Below are positions 1 through 6,910 of a DNA stretch of 12,714 nt, piece by piece. The notes under the pieces were generated by a model. That model saw only the letters and a program-made list of their open reading frames with translations. It ran no database searches and was not told the origin of the DNA. Made by a program: the position numbers and the translations under genes. Source of the DNA: Nanobdellota archaeon (GTDB lineage Archaea; Nanobdellota; Nanobdellia; SCGC-AAA011-G17; VGLX01); NCBI GenBank assembly GCA_030691925.1, contig JAUYDG010000038.1:1-12714 (forward strand). The letters run 5' to 3'. The stretch's first letter is position 1. Every line of letters starts with the position of its first letter.

Positions 1-2035
1 TATTGAAGAAATGCAGAGAATCGCCAAACAAAAAGGGGGGAAATGTCTTTCGAAAAAATATTCTAACTCGCATACAAAGCTTAGATGGCAATGCAAACAA
101 GGTCATGTTTGGGAAGCAATACCCCTCCATATAAAGCGGAATCATTGGTGTCCTGTTTGTGCTGGCGTTGCTAAGCTGTCTATTGAAGAGATGAGAAATC
201 TGGCTAAACGCCGAAAGGGTAAATGTTTATCGCCTAAGTATGTAAATCAAAAAACAAATTTGAAATGGCAGTGCAAACAAGGTCATGTTTGGAAGGCTAT
301 GCCACTTAACGTAAAAAAAGGTACATGGTGTCCTATCTGTGCCGGTAAAGTTAAGCTTTCAATTGGGGACATGCAGAAGATAGCACACAGTAGGGGAGGA
401 AAATGCTTATCTAAGGAATACAGAGGTAATAAAACTAAGTTGAAATGGCAATGCCAAAAAGGGCACACCTGGAACGCAAAACCTGACCAGATTAAACACG
501 GTACATGGTGTCCTATCTGTGCCAGTAGAGTTAAACTGTCCATTGAAGAAATGAAAGAGTTAGCTAAAAGTAGGGATGGTAAGTGTCTATCAAAAAAATA
601 TACTAATAATCTTACAAAACTTAAATGGCAATGCCAAAAAGGGCACACTTGGGAAGCGATACCAGCAAATGTAAAATGCAAGGGTCAGTGGTGTCCTGTC
701 TGTGCCGGTAAAGTTAAGCTTCCAATTGGGGACATGCAGAAGATAGCTCAAAGTAGAGGGGGAAAATGCTTATCTAAGAAGTATGTTAATACACGAACCA
801 AGTTAAAGTGGCAATGCAAAAATAAACATATATGGCAAGCAGTACCCTACAGTATAAAAATCGGTGGTTGGTGTCCTGTTTGTTCATCAAATATTAGCGA
901 AAGAATCTGCCGAAAATACTTTGAAATAATCTTTAAAGAAAAATTTCCTAAAGCCCGACCTGAATGGTTAGTCAATTCTAAAGGAAAGTTAATGGAACTT
1001 GATGGCTATTGTAAAAAACTTAAGCTCGCTTTTGAATATCAAGGCCAACAGCATTATGAACCACTAAAATTTTTTTATTATTCAAAAAAGAGATTTAATA
1101 AAAGAATCAAAGATGATAAATCAAAAAGAGTATTATGCAAACAAAACAATGTGACTTTAATTGAAGTTCCTTTTTCTGTTAAATATGAAAAAATGAAAGA
1201 TTTTATTATAAAAAAATGTAAAGAAAGAAATATTAAAGTTCCAAAACTCACATTGGATATTTCACACGAGCTATTTGATATTTATTCTCCAGAAATGTTA
1301 AAAGAAATGAAAAATCTCGCTAAAAATAAAAGTGGCGAATGTTTATCCAAAAAATATATTTCTAGTGATACAAAATTAATATGGCAATGTAAAAATAGAC
1401 ATATATGGGAAGCAAAACCCAGTAAAATAAAACAAGGTAGATGGTGTCCTGTCTGTGCCGGTAAAGTTAAGCTTTCAATTGGGGACATGCAGAAGATGGC
1501 TCAAAGTAGAGGGGGAAAATGCTTATCCAAGAAGTATGTTAATGCACGTACAAACTTGATATGGCAGTGCAAAGAAGAACACACATGGAAAGCAAGACCT
1601 TATAACATAAAACTTGGTAAATGGTGCCCAGTTTGTGCTAGAATAACTGGAGGTTTATCGAGAAGATTGTCTATTGAAGAAATGAAAAAACTTGCAAAAA
1701 ATAGGGGTGGTGAATGTTTATCAACAGATTACATAAATAGTAAAACCAAGTTGAGATGGCGATGTAAAAAAAATCATGTTTGGGAAGCGATACCAAGTAG
1801 TATAAAAAGGGGTTTGTGGTGTCCTGTTTGTGGGGGGACAAAAAAATTAAGCATTAGTGAAATGATAAAACTAGCAAAAAAGAGAAAGGGGATGTGTTTG
1901 TCTAAGAAATATATTGATAATAAAACTAAATTAAAATGGCAGTGTAGAAAAGGACATATATGGACAGCAACACCTAATAACATTAAAAATAATAGTGAGT
2001 GGTGTCCTACCTGTTCGAAAAATAGAAAAGTTTAA
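1..2035 (+). CDS. Tandem zinc-ribbon repeat protein with embedded PD-(D/E)XK/Vsr-like nuclease domain (5' truncated)
   Basis: The reading frame is open to the left edge. Ile-Glu-Glu precedes the first Met at base 11 exactly as inside later repeats, so the true start lies upstream. At least nine ~60-residue modules are visible, each with the pattern GxCLSxxY...TxLxWxC..(G/K/E/R)HxWxA...WCPxC. The probable Zn ligands are Cys (WxC), His and the CPxC pair. Residues are numbered from the Met at base 11. Modules 1-5 cover residues 1-294 and modules 6-9 cover 428-674. Between them (about 295-427) is a nuclease-like domain with ELDG (329-332), then FEYQGQQHYE (341-350) and a Lys/Asp-rich helix. This is the arrangement of Vsr/PD-(D/E)XK proteins that occur next to zinc-ribbon repeats in viruses and mobile elements. 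Known: such ribbons are generally nucleic-acid-binding. Inferred: a modular DNA-targeting nuclease, for defence, homing or mobile-element use. It converges on rpl15e. G-rich, T-rich codon use differs from neighbouring plus-strand genes, suggesting transfer. The domain parse is secure and the function is open. Confidence 0.85.
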   Translation, partial: IEEMQRIAKQKGGKCLSKKYSNSHTKLRWQCKQGHVWEAIPLHIKRNHWCPVCAGVAKLSIEEMRNLAKRRKGKCLSPKYVNQKTNLKWQCKQGHVWKAMPLNVKKGTWCPICAGKVKLSIGDMQKIAHSRGGKCLSKEYRGNKTKLKWQCQKGHTWNAKPDQIKHGTWCPICASRVKLSIEEMKELAKSRDGKCLSKKYTNNLTKLKWQCQKGHTWEAIPANVKCKGQWCPVCAGKVKLPIGDMQKIAQSRGGKCLSKKYVNTRTKLKWQCKNKHIWQAVPYSIKIGGWCPVCSSNISERICRKYFEIIFKEKFPKARPEWLVNSKGKLMELDGYCKKLKLAFEYQGQQHYEPLKFFYYSKKRFNKRIKDDKSKRVLCKQNNVTLIEVPFSVKYEKMKDFIIKKCKERNIKVPKLTLDISHELFDIYSPEMLKEMKNLAKNKSGECLSKKYISSDTKLIWQCKNRHIWEAKPSKIKQGRWCPVCAGKVKLSIGDMQKMAQSRGGKCLSKKYVNARTNLIWQCKEEHTWKARPYNIKLGKWCPVCARITGGLSRRLSIEEMKKLAKNRGGECLSTDYINSKTKLRWRCKKNHVWEAIPSSIKRGLWCPVCGGTKKLSISEMIKLAKKRKGMCLSKKYIDNKTKLKWQCRKGHIWTATPNNIKNNSEWCPTCSKNRKV
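326..415 (+). repeat. Diverged copy of the same block (module 2/3 junction)
   Basis: It shares the run from TGGTGTCCT through GGGGACATGCAGAAGATAG with the copies at 689 and 1442, with several more substitutions in its second half. A shorter run, GGTACATGGTGTCCTATCTG, recurs at about 320 and 500. Confidence 0.7.
689..795 (+). repeat. Near-identical DNA block, copy A (module 4/5 junction)
   Basis: This block spans the end of module 4 (WCPVCAG) and the start of module 5. By eye it matches 1442-1548 over about 105 bases with roughly five substitutions, far closer than the modules match elsewhere at DNA level. A third, more diverged copy begins at 326. The pattern points to recent duplication or gene conversion within the gene. 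Confidence 0.8.
1442..1548 (+). repeat. Near-identical DNA block, copy B (module 6/7 junction)
   Basis: This is the partner of the block at 689-795. It covers the WCPVCAGKVKLSIGDMQK junction and the start of module 7. The two copies lie on either side of the nuclease domain, so recombination between them would delete or invert the evolutionary history of that domain. Confidence 0.8.
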
Positions 2036-2050
2036 ATTAAATATTTTATT

Positions 2051-2067
2051 AAAAAAAATAAAAAAAA
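2051..2067 (-). terminator. Oligo-T terminator of rpl15e
   Basis: Directly after the rpl15e stop codon the minus strand reads T8-A-T8. Runs of T on the non-template strand are the usual intrinsic termination signal for archaeal RNA polymerase. No hairpin is needed and none is seen. Confidence 0.65.
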
Positions 2068-2637
2068 TTATTTGGCACGCCTTTTATTCGCCCTTAGGCT
2101 AGGCCTTAATTTTTCCGCACCTTTCCCTTTATGCGTTAAAATGCCTCTGCTACGTTTTCCTGCGGAAGTCAATCCTCTGAAAGCCCTTCCTCTAGTGCTA
2201 GCCAGCCATTCCATTCCTTTGTATTTGCTAACCTGCACCCTATCAACCAGCAAGACTTCAAACCAGTAATAGTTTCCGTCTACTGCTATCTGGTAGCTGT
2301 TGAGGACTTCACAGTTGGGATACTTGCTTGCTACCCTCTCTTCGGCAATCCACTGGTAGCTCTTGCCAACTATCTTCTTTCTGCGCCGGCTCTTGGGTTT
2401 TCTACCTGCATGAAACCTTGGCCGCATCCTGCCGCCCCTAAGGACCTTAACTCTCACCACTATATAGCCTTGTTTAGCCTTATAGCCTAGAGAACGGGCA
2501 CGGTCAAGCCTAGTAGGCTTATCAATCCTTACTATAGAAGGTTCTTTCCTCCACTGAACGAGCCTTTGCTTCCAAAGCTCGCCTAAGTTCTGTATAGGAT
2601 TCTTGTATATCTCGGCCAGATACTTGTACATTCCCAT
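2068..2637 (-). CDS. rpl15e: Large ribosomal subunit protein L15e
   Basis: This 189-residue protein is a component of the archaeal/eukaryotic 50S/60S subunit that binds 23S rRNA. It is recognised from end to end: the N-terminal MGMYKYLAEIYKNP, the region IVRIDKPTRLDRARSLGYKA, the VRVKVLRGG(R/M)RP stretch, a basic GRKPKSRRRKK segment, and the conserved C-terminal half with SYQIAVDGNYYWFEVLLVD and SRGILTHKGKG. Length matches the family. The ATG at 2637 is preferred over that at 2631 because an SD motif (GGAGGCG, 2651-2645) sits 7 nt upstream of the first and 13 nt upstream of the second. The family has no bacterial counterpart, so it anchors the window as archaeal. The gene is transcribed alone or as the tail of the operon that begins near 4100. 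A TATA-like box at 2724-2735 would give it its own ~65-nt leader. Confidence 0.97.
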   Translation of the reverse strand: MGMYKYLAEIYKNPIQNLGELWKQRLVQWRKEPSIVRIDKPTRLDRARSLGYKAKQGYIVVRVKVLRGGRMRPRFHAGRKPKSRRRKKIVGKSYQWIAEERVASKYPNCEVLNSYQIAVDGNYYWFEVLLVDRVQVSKYKGMEWLASTRGRAFRGLTSAGKRSRGILTHKGKGAEKLRPSLRANKRRAK

Positions 2638-2661
2638 TTAAATTCGCCTCCAGATTCAGGG

Positions 2662-2679
2662 CCCCAGCGTAAGCTGAAG
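2662..2679 (-). promoter_or_regulatory. Stem-loop in the rpl15e leader
   Basis: On the minus (mRNA) strand CTTCAGC-TTAC-GCTGGGG can fold into a 7-bp stem, counting two G-U pairs, with a 4-nt loop. It ends about 10 nt before the SD motif and is followed by GGGCCC. The hexamer GAATCT flanks the hairpin on both sides. It could be an autoregulatory site for a ribosomal protein, but this rests on the fold alone. Confidence 0.35.
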
Positions 2680-2723
2680 ATTCCCTACATTTCTTCTAAA
2701 TCAAAGAATAACGAGGAAAATAT

Positions 2724-2735
2724 CATTTTTAAAGG
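2724..2735 (-). promoter_or_regulatory. Candidate TATA box for rpl15e
   Basis: The minus strand reads CCTTTAAAAATG just downstream of the preceding gene's stop. Transcription would start near 2704 and give a leader of about 65 nt that contains the stem-loop and the SD site. Confidence 0.45.
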
Positions 2736-2738
2736 TTT

Positions 2739-3008
2739 CTAATCAAAATATTTTCTGTCTTTCCCTATCTGCTCCAACACCAAACCCCTTACTTCGCTAT
2801 CTTCCAATTCCAGCCAGCCGCCAATGCCATTCGTTGTGTTCATCAGCTGCACGTACAAAAGGTTATGCCCCTCTCCGAATGCTATGCAGGAAGGCTCAAA
2901 CTTAATCCCTGAAGTAGGAATTATCCCTCGCTTGGACCTGTAAGACTCTACAAAATCAACTATCGTTTTTAACTCAGATTCTTTTGACAGATTTTTTTCT
3001 AAGCTCAT
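2739..3008 (-). CDS. Small conserved-looking protein of unknown function (89 aa)
   Basis: I do not recognise a family. The 89-residue product starts with a charged, probably helical segment (MSLEKNLSKESELK...VESYRSKRG). A hydrophobic beta-rich stretch follows (IAFGEGHNLLYVQLMN), then an acidic C-terminal helix (LEDSEVRGLVLEQIGKDRK). It has no signal peptide, membrane segment or metal motif. It begins 10 nt after the isomerase stop codon, without a clear SD motif, so it is probably translated by coupling in the same operon. Codon use matches its neighbours, which supports a real gene. A link to sugar-phosphate metabolism is suggested only by position. Confidence 0.7.
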   Translation of the reverse strand: MSLEKNLSKESELKTIVDFVESYRSKRGIIPTSGIKFEPSCIAFGEGHNLLYVQLMNTTNGIGGWLELEDSEVRGLVLEQIGKDRKYFD

Positions 3009-3018
3009 TTGTTCAAAT

Positions 3019-3933
3019 TCATTCTTTCAATTTTTTCTTCAGCTCATCAATCCTGTCCTGCTTTCTAGGATCAAAACCCCACTCCAATGCGACGTGATAG
3101 CTGACGAGGTCGCCGAGCATTATCCCGTAAAACATCTTGGAAAGCTTTGAAGCGCCCTTAAGCATTATCTGCTCAGGGCTTATCAGCCTTTGAAGCACGA
3201 TGTCCATCCTCTTGTTTATCCTCTCATTAGCGCCAGGGTCCCTTAGCAAGACAGCCCTGAAATGGCTCGGCAGGTAAGCCTCTATCTCATTATGGTTGTG
3301 CTCAGGAAAAACCTGAGAATGCGCGATTATCTTCCCGTTCTCATTAAGCTGCGCCTGCCACCTGTAAGCGACAGAGCCGTAGCCTTCAGGAGCGTACACA
3401 AGAGGGACGTAGCTGAAAATCCTGTTAGCAACGCCCTTGGCATAATTCTTATCAACAGACTTCAGATTATTAACGAGCTCATCGATGTCAAAATCCTTTT
3501 TCACGACACCAGAATTGTTAAGAACCGAGAGCAAGGAAAAAAACAAGAAAGGCAAGGAATACCTCGGCGGAAATCCCTGAGGCACCCTTACAACGTTCTT
3601 CTCACCGCCTAAAACTCCCCCGGAAGCTATGATAAAAACATTTTTCGTCTTACCTTTTATCTTCTCATAAGCAGCGATAGTCTCTTCAGTATTCCCGGAG
3701 TAAGATATCACCACCGCCAAGGTCTTCTTATCAACAAAACCAGGAACATCATAACCCTTATTGACTATCACAGGAACATGGCTGACATAATCCCTGAGGA
3801 TATCGCCAGAAATGCCGGAGCCGCCCATCCCGCAGACAAGTATCTTGTCTACTTTCTTTTTCACCTTGACATCATTGCCCAAAGAGTAGCCCTGGCTTAC
3901 GTACTCCGGAAATTTTAGTATGTGCTCTAGCAT
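3019..3933 (-). CDS. Bifunctional phosphoglucose/phosphomannose isomerase
   Basis: A cytosolic enzyme that interconverts glucose-6-P or mannose-6-P with fructose-6-P. It is built of two SIS domains. Landmarks in the 304-residue product: GMGGSGISGD (35-44), the phosphate-binding SYSGNTEET (78-86), a QGFPPRYSLP loop (119-128), RWQAQLNENGK (191-201) with the probable catalytic Glu198, and PEHNHNEI (210-217) with the probable catalytic His214. A C-terminal ELKKKL probably carries the catalytic Lys (K299). These match the archaeal PGI/PMI family, as in Pyrobaculum and Aeropyrum. ATG at 3933 is chosen because AGGAGG (3943-3938) lies 4 nt before it; an in-frame GTG at 3951 would run through that SD site. 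It follows a 34-codon gene by 34 nt and precedes the 89-residue orphan by 10 nt, which makes an operon. Confidence 0.93.
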   Translation of the reverse strand: MLEHILKFPEYVSQGYSLGNDVKVKKKVDKILVCGMGGSGISGDILRDYVSHVPVIVNKGYDVPGFVDKKTLAVVISYSGNTEETIAAYEKIKGKTKNVFIIASGGVLGGEKNVVRVPQGFPPRYSLPFLFFSLLSVLNNSGVVKKDFDIDELVNNLKSVDKNYAKGVANRIFSYVPLVYAPEGYGSVAYRWQAQLNENGKIIAHSQVFPEHNHNEIEAYLPSHFRAVLLRDPGANERINKRMDIVLQRLISPEQIMLKGASKLSKMFYGIMLGDLVSYHVALEWGFDPRKQDRIDELKKKLKE

Positions 3934-3967
3934 TTTTCCTCCTATCACCACTCTTTAACAGAAAAAA

Positions 3968-4072
3968 TTAAGCCGCAATCTTAGGCTTGTCTTCGTCATC
4001 TAATTCTAACTCATCAAACTCTTTGTCATCATAATTAGTATATTTATACCAACCTCTTTTTTTTTCGCCCAT
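3968..4072 (-). CDS. 34-residue acidic small protein
   Basis: This short gene begins MGEKKRGWYKY and continues into an acidic stretch, DDKEFDELELDDEDK, before ending PKIAA. Support for a real gene comes from several points. A TATA box (CTTTAAATA) is centred 32-33 nt before its ATG. The codons are ordinary for the neighbourhood. Its stop lies 34 nt before the isomerase start, and the isomerase has its own SD. No function is recognised. The basic-aromatic head and acidic tail would suit a small partner-binding protein, but that is speculation. An alternative is that this stretch is just the leader of the isomerase mRNA. Confidence 0.6.
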   Translation of the reverse strand: MGEKKRGWYKYTNYDDKEFDELELDDEDKPKIAA

Positions 4073-4100
4073 GTTGATAAAACTGTTAATGCGGTTTTAG

Positions 4101-4109
4101 TATTTAAAG
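4101..4109 (-). promoter_or_regulatory. TATA box of the small-protein/isomerase operon
   Basis: The minus strand reads CTTTAAATA. Predicted initiation near 4077-4080 would give a leader of only a few nucleotides before the 34-codon gene. Confidence 0.6.
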
Positions 4110-4115
4110 TTTATT

Positions 4116-4241
4116 GTGATATCTGCTGCAAGAATAGCTGTAACACTCTTTAAACAAGCTATAAACTGATTTTAAAGAGAAATATTTTTATTGTCGCATA
4201 TCTTTCTTTTTGAGGGACATTGCAACAATATCGCTGTTACC
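4116..4241. other. Divergent promoter region with imperfect inverted and direct repeats
   Basis: No gene is visible here. GTGATATCTGCTGCAA (4116-4131) is roughly inverted at 4220-4234 (TTGCAACAATATCGC). AATAGCTGTAAC (about 4133-4144) is loosely repeated as AATATCGCTGTTAC (4227-4240). The repeats sit between the two divergent promoters and may be regulator sites. They are imperfect enough that chance is possible in this AT-rich DNA. Confidence 0.3.
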
Positions 4242-4247
4242 AAAAGT

Positions 4248-4256
4248 TTTATATAT
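4248..4256 (+). promoter_or_regulatory. TATA box of the GH57 gene
   Basis: TTTATATAT with predicted initiation near 4278. The leader of about 17 nt carries a weak SD (AGGTG, 4286-4290) 4 nt before the ATG. Confidence 0.6.
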
Positions 4257-4294
4257 TAATTATAACTATATAGTAGTAACGTAATAGGTGCTTT

Positions 4295-5632
4295 ATGGCA
4301 AAACACATCTTACAGCACTGGCACTTCTACCAGCCTAGAAACAATGATAAATGGACAAACATAATCAACAACGAATGCTACAAACCAAATTCTAAAAACG
4401 GCATCCTAAATCACGTAAGCTTCAACATCGGACCAACCCTGATAAACTGGCTGAAAGAAAACGACAAAGAAACACTGGAAAGGATGATACAATCGGACAA
4501 CGGCCAAGCAATAGCAATGCCCTACAACCACAGAATAATGCCGCTGATAAGGCACGAAGAGGACATAAAAACGCAGATCATATGGGGCAAAAAGTACTTC
4601 CAAACATTCTTCAAAAGAGAACCAGAAGGCATATGGCTGCCAGAAACAGCAACCAGCAGAAGAGTATGCAAAGAGCTAGCCAAGCAAGGGATAAAATATA
4701 CTATAGGCGCACCATGGCAGAAAAAAGGAGAACAGAACACCAGCAAACCCTACAAAATAAAGCTGGAGAAAAACCTGGAAATAACATACCTCTTCTACAA
4801 CCCTGTGAGCGGAAAAATCGCTTTCAACAATCCAACTGACTCGGGAAACAAATTCTTAGACAACGTCGACACAACACTAGACCAACTAGAAAAGCTTATC
4901 GAAGACAAAGAGATGCTACTCCTAGCCTACGACGGCGAAACCTTCGGGCATCACCACAAGTTCGCAGACCTATGGGCAGAATACTTCCCAAAAGGCATAG
5001 CAAAAAGAAAAGACCTCAAAATGATTACGATAGCAGAATACCTGAAAGAATTCAAAGCCAAGGAAGAAGCAGACATATGGGATAACTCAGCATGGAGCTG
5101 CCTATGTGGAGGCCTAAAAAGATGGACGACAGGATGCAACTGTGTAGGAGGCTATAAGGCATACCAGCAGCCGCTGCTAAAAGCATTAGAAAAACTGGAA
5201 GACAAAAGTCACGAAATCTTTGCAAACGAAGCAGGCAAATACTTCAAAGACATCTGGGCTGCAAGAAACGACTACATAGAACTAAAACTTGAAAGCATAA
5301 AAGAGGAAGAATTCTTCAAAAAACACTTAAAAAAAGATATCACAAAAGAACAGAAAAAATCACTGCAACAGCTCCTGGAAGCAGAATACCACATACAGCT
5401 GAGCTTCACAAGCTGCGGATGGTTCTTCCCCAACCTAAGCGTGCAGACAGAGCAAAACATGCTGGACGCCTACACAGCAGCAAGCATGATAAAAGAAGCT
5501 ACAAAGAAGGACATGATAACACCCCTCTTAAAAGACTTAACGCTCGCCGAGGACTGGATTGACGAGAAAGGAAAAAAGAGGCACGTAACAGGAAGAGAAC
5601 GCCTAGAGCTCTACCTGAACAACAAGATTTAA
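4295..5632 (+). CDS. Glycoside hydrolase family 57 protein (DUF3536-like)
   Basis: A 445-residue GH57-type retaining alpha-glycan hydrolase or transferase, probably acting on intracellular glycogen- or starch-like polymers; there is no signal peptide. GH57 landmarks in order: HWHFYQP (8-14, motif 1), GIWLPET (112-118, motif 3; E117 is the probable nucleophile), and LAYDGETFGHHH (210-221, motif 4; D213 is the probable acid/base). Next comes the Cys-rich segment WSCLCGG..RWTTGCNC (267-283) and TSCGWFF (372-378). The last two are typical of the DUF3536-containing subgroup, whose members are usually much longer (about 800 residues), so this is a compact version. ATG at 4295 fits motif 1 lying close to the N-terminus. 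nreA follows after 26 nt, probably on the same transcript. The isomerase gene is divergent, consistent with a shared sugar-metabolism context. Substrate cannot be read from sequence. Confidence 0.88.
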   Translation: MAKHILQHWHFYQPRNNDKWTNIINNECYKPNSKNGILNHVSFNIGPTLINWLKENDKETLERMIQSDNGQAIAMPYNHRIMPLIRHEEDIKTQIIWGKKYFQTFFKREPEGIWLPETATSRRVCKELAKQGIKYTIGAPWQKKGEQNTSKPYKIKLEKNLEITYLFYNPVSGKIAFNNPTDSGNKFLDNVDTTLDQLEKLIEDKEMLLLAYDGETFGHHHKFADLWAEYFPKGIAKRKDLKMITIAEYLKEFKAKEEADIWDNSAWSCLCGGLKRWTTGCNCVGGYKAYQQPLLKALEKLEDKSHEIFANEAGKYFKDIWAARNDYIELKLESIKEEEFFKKHLKKDITKEQKKSLQQLLEAEYHIQLSFTSCGWFFPNLSVQTEQNMLDAYTAASMIKEATKKDMITPLLKDLTLAEDWIDEKGKKRHVTGRERLELYLNNKI

Positions 5633-5658
5633 AATAGGAAAAGAATTTTTTGATTATC

Positions 5659-6885
5659 ATGAATATTCTCTGCGTCAAATGCAAAGGGAGAAAGCTCTGC
5701 GGAAGAGCAATATGCCCGATAACAGCAAAGTCAGAAGCCCTCTTCAAAGTCAAAGAGCTGACAGAGAAAGACTTCTTCGGCTCAAGCCCGGCGCCATTCG
5801 TCGGGCATTACGGCTATCCTTACGTCAACGTAGGAATACTAAGCCCGCCAATAATAACTGAAGACGCCTGGGAATACGACGCGCCGAGGCACTGGGCGGT
5901 CAGCAATTACGAAATACCCCAGATAGTGGACTACAGGAGCGCACTGATAAACTCAAGGTTCAAAGCGCAGATAAAAGAAAAAAGCAGCAGGTTCCTAGAG
6001 CTAAGCCAAGAGATAGGCATGGCATCAAAGCCAGTAGACGTAGAAATAAACCTGAAGAAGAAACCATTCGTAAGAATGGACTTCAGCCCGGAAGTAGCGC
6101 CGATGGGGCCAAGGGGAGAGCTGAAAAGCGCGAAAGCAACAGAAAACCCCAAGATACACGCAAAAGTCGATAAAGTAGTATCGGATACGGATCTCAAAGC
6201 TACTGATGCAATACTCTACCTGTATAAAAACGAGTTTGATGAGAACTTTCTCAGCAGGATGTTATCAATAGGGACTTTAGGTTTGAAGAAGAATAGGAAG
6301 CTTGTGCCGACGAGATGGAGCATTACAGCTTGCGACGATATTTTAGGTAAAAATTTTATCAATAAAATAAAAGACTACCAAGCAGCGAATTATCAAATAT
6401 ATTTCGGAGGGTATCTTGGGAATTATTTTTTAATAATGCTATTCCCTGAAATGTGGTCATACGAATTGTTCGAAACTTACGCGCCAAAAGCATCATGGAA
6501 TACCAGCCAAGAAGTACAGTTCACGACAGATTACGAGCCTTACGGTGGTAGGAAAACTTACGCCGAGAACTGTATTGGGGGTTATTATTCAAATCGTGTT
6601 GTAATAACTGAAAAACTTGCAAATCTTAAACGACAAGCTAGTGTGTTATCTTTGAGGTTTATCACTGGAGAGTATTCAGTCCCTTTAGGAGTCTGGGTGG
6701 TAAGAGAAGCCACCAGAAAAGCCCTTAGCAGCAAGCCCATAGAATTTTCAAGCAAAGAACTGATGCTAAGCTATGCTAAAAACCTAGTTAAAGAAAAATT
6801 CAATATAAACACAGATCAAATTCTGAAACACAGCATTCTTTTGAAAAGTATAAAACAGCAATCCAAGTTAACCCAATTTTTCTAA
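5659..6885 (+). CDS. nreA: Archaeal DNA repair protein NreA
   Basis: A 408-residue Nre-family protein, the archaeal PCNA-interacting repair factor implicated in survival of DNA alkylation and crosslink damage. Seen: an N-terminal zinc motif CVKCKGRKLCGRAICP (residues 5-20; C5, C8, C14, C19), then the conserved GYPYVNVGILSPP and MASKPVDVEI regions. Further on are RWSITACDD, ENCIGGYYSNR and the GVWVVREATRKAL segment. The C-terminus QSKLTQFF is a canonical PCNA-interacting (PIP) box. ATG at 5659 is chosen over an in-frame TTG at 5650 because the Cys motif sits right at the N-terminus in the family. No SD is evident. The middle of the gene (about 6180-6680) has T- and G-richer codons than either end, unlike the A/C-rich codons around it, which hints at a mosaic history. 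It converges on the zinc-finger gene with a 25-nt gap. Confidence 0.93.
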   Translation: MNILCVKCKGRKLCGRAICPITAKSEALFKVKELTEKDFFGSSPAPFVGHYGYPYVNVGILSPPIITEDAWEYDAPRHWAVSNYEIPQIVDYRSALINSRFKAQIKEKSSRFLELSQEIGMASKPVDVEINLKKKPFVRMDFSPEVAPMGPRGELKSAKATENPKIHAKVDKVVSDTDLKATDAILYLYKNEFDENFLSRMLSIGTLGLKKNRKLVPTRWSITACDDILGKNFINKIKDYQAANYQIYFGGYLGNYFLIMLFPEMWSYELFETYAPKASWNTSQEVQFTTDYEPYGGRKTYAENCIGGYYSNRVVITEKLANLKRQASVLSLRFITGEYSVPLGVWVVREATRKALSSKPIEFSSKELMLSYAKNLVKEKFNINTDQILKHSILLKSIKQQSKLTQFF

Positions 6886-6910
6886 AAAAAGTAGAATTTG
6901 ACAAAAAAAA
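6884..6910 (-). terminator. Oligo-T tracts downstream of the zinc-finger gene
   Basis: Beyond the stop codon at 6911 the minus strand carries T8 (6910-6903) and then T7 (6890-6884). The second tract overlaps the convergent nreA stop codon. This suits archaeal oligo-T termination. Confidence 0.5.

Noticed and set aside
893..1291. Intein or intron carrying a homing endonuclease
   Set aside because: The segment lacks intein splice motifs, the frame is continuous, and it sits between modules as a domain insertion rather than inside one.
326..1548. CRISPR or satellite-like array
   Set aside because: The repeats are in frame, about 180 bp long and code for conserved protein modules; there are no short repeats with unique spacers.
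283..1983. Several minus-strand open frames of 68-132 codons opposite the zinc modules
   Set aside because: They are antisense images of the repeated modules (recurrent CPFWHCH/GHHVPC strings mirror the coding repeats) and have no start signals.
4110..4240. Box C/D guide RNA or tRNA in the spacer
   Set aside because: There is a CTGA but no proper RTGATGA C box at the right spacing, and no cloverleaf could be drawn.
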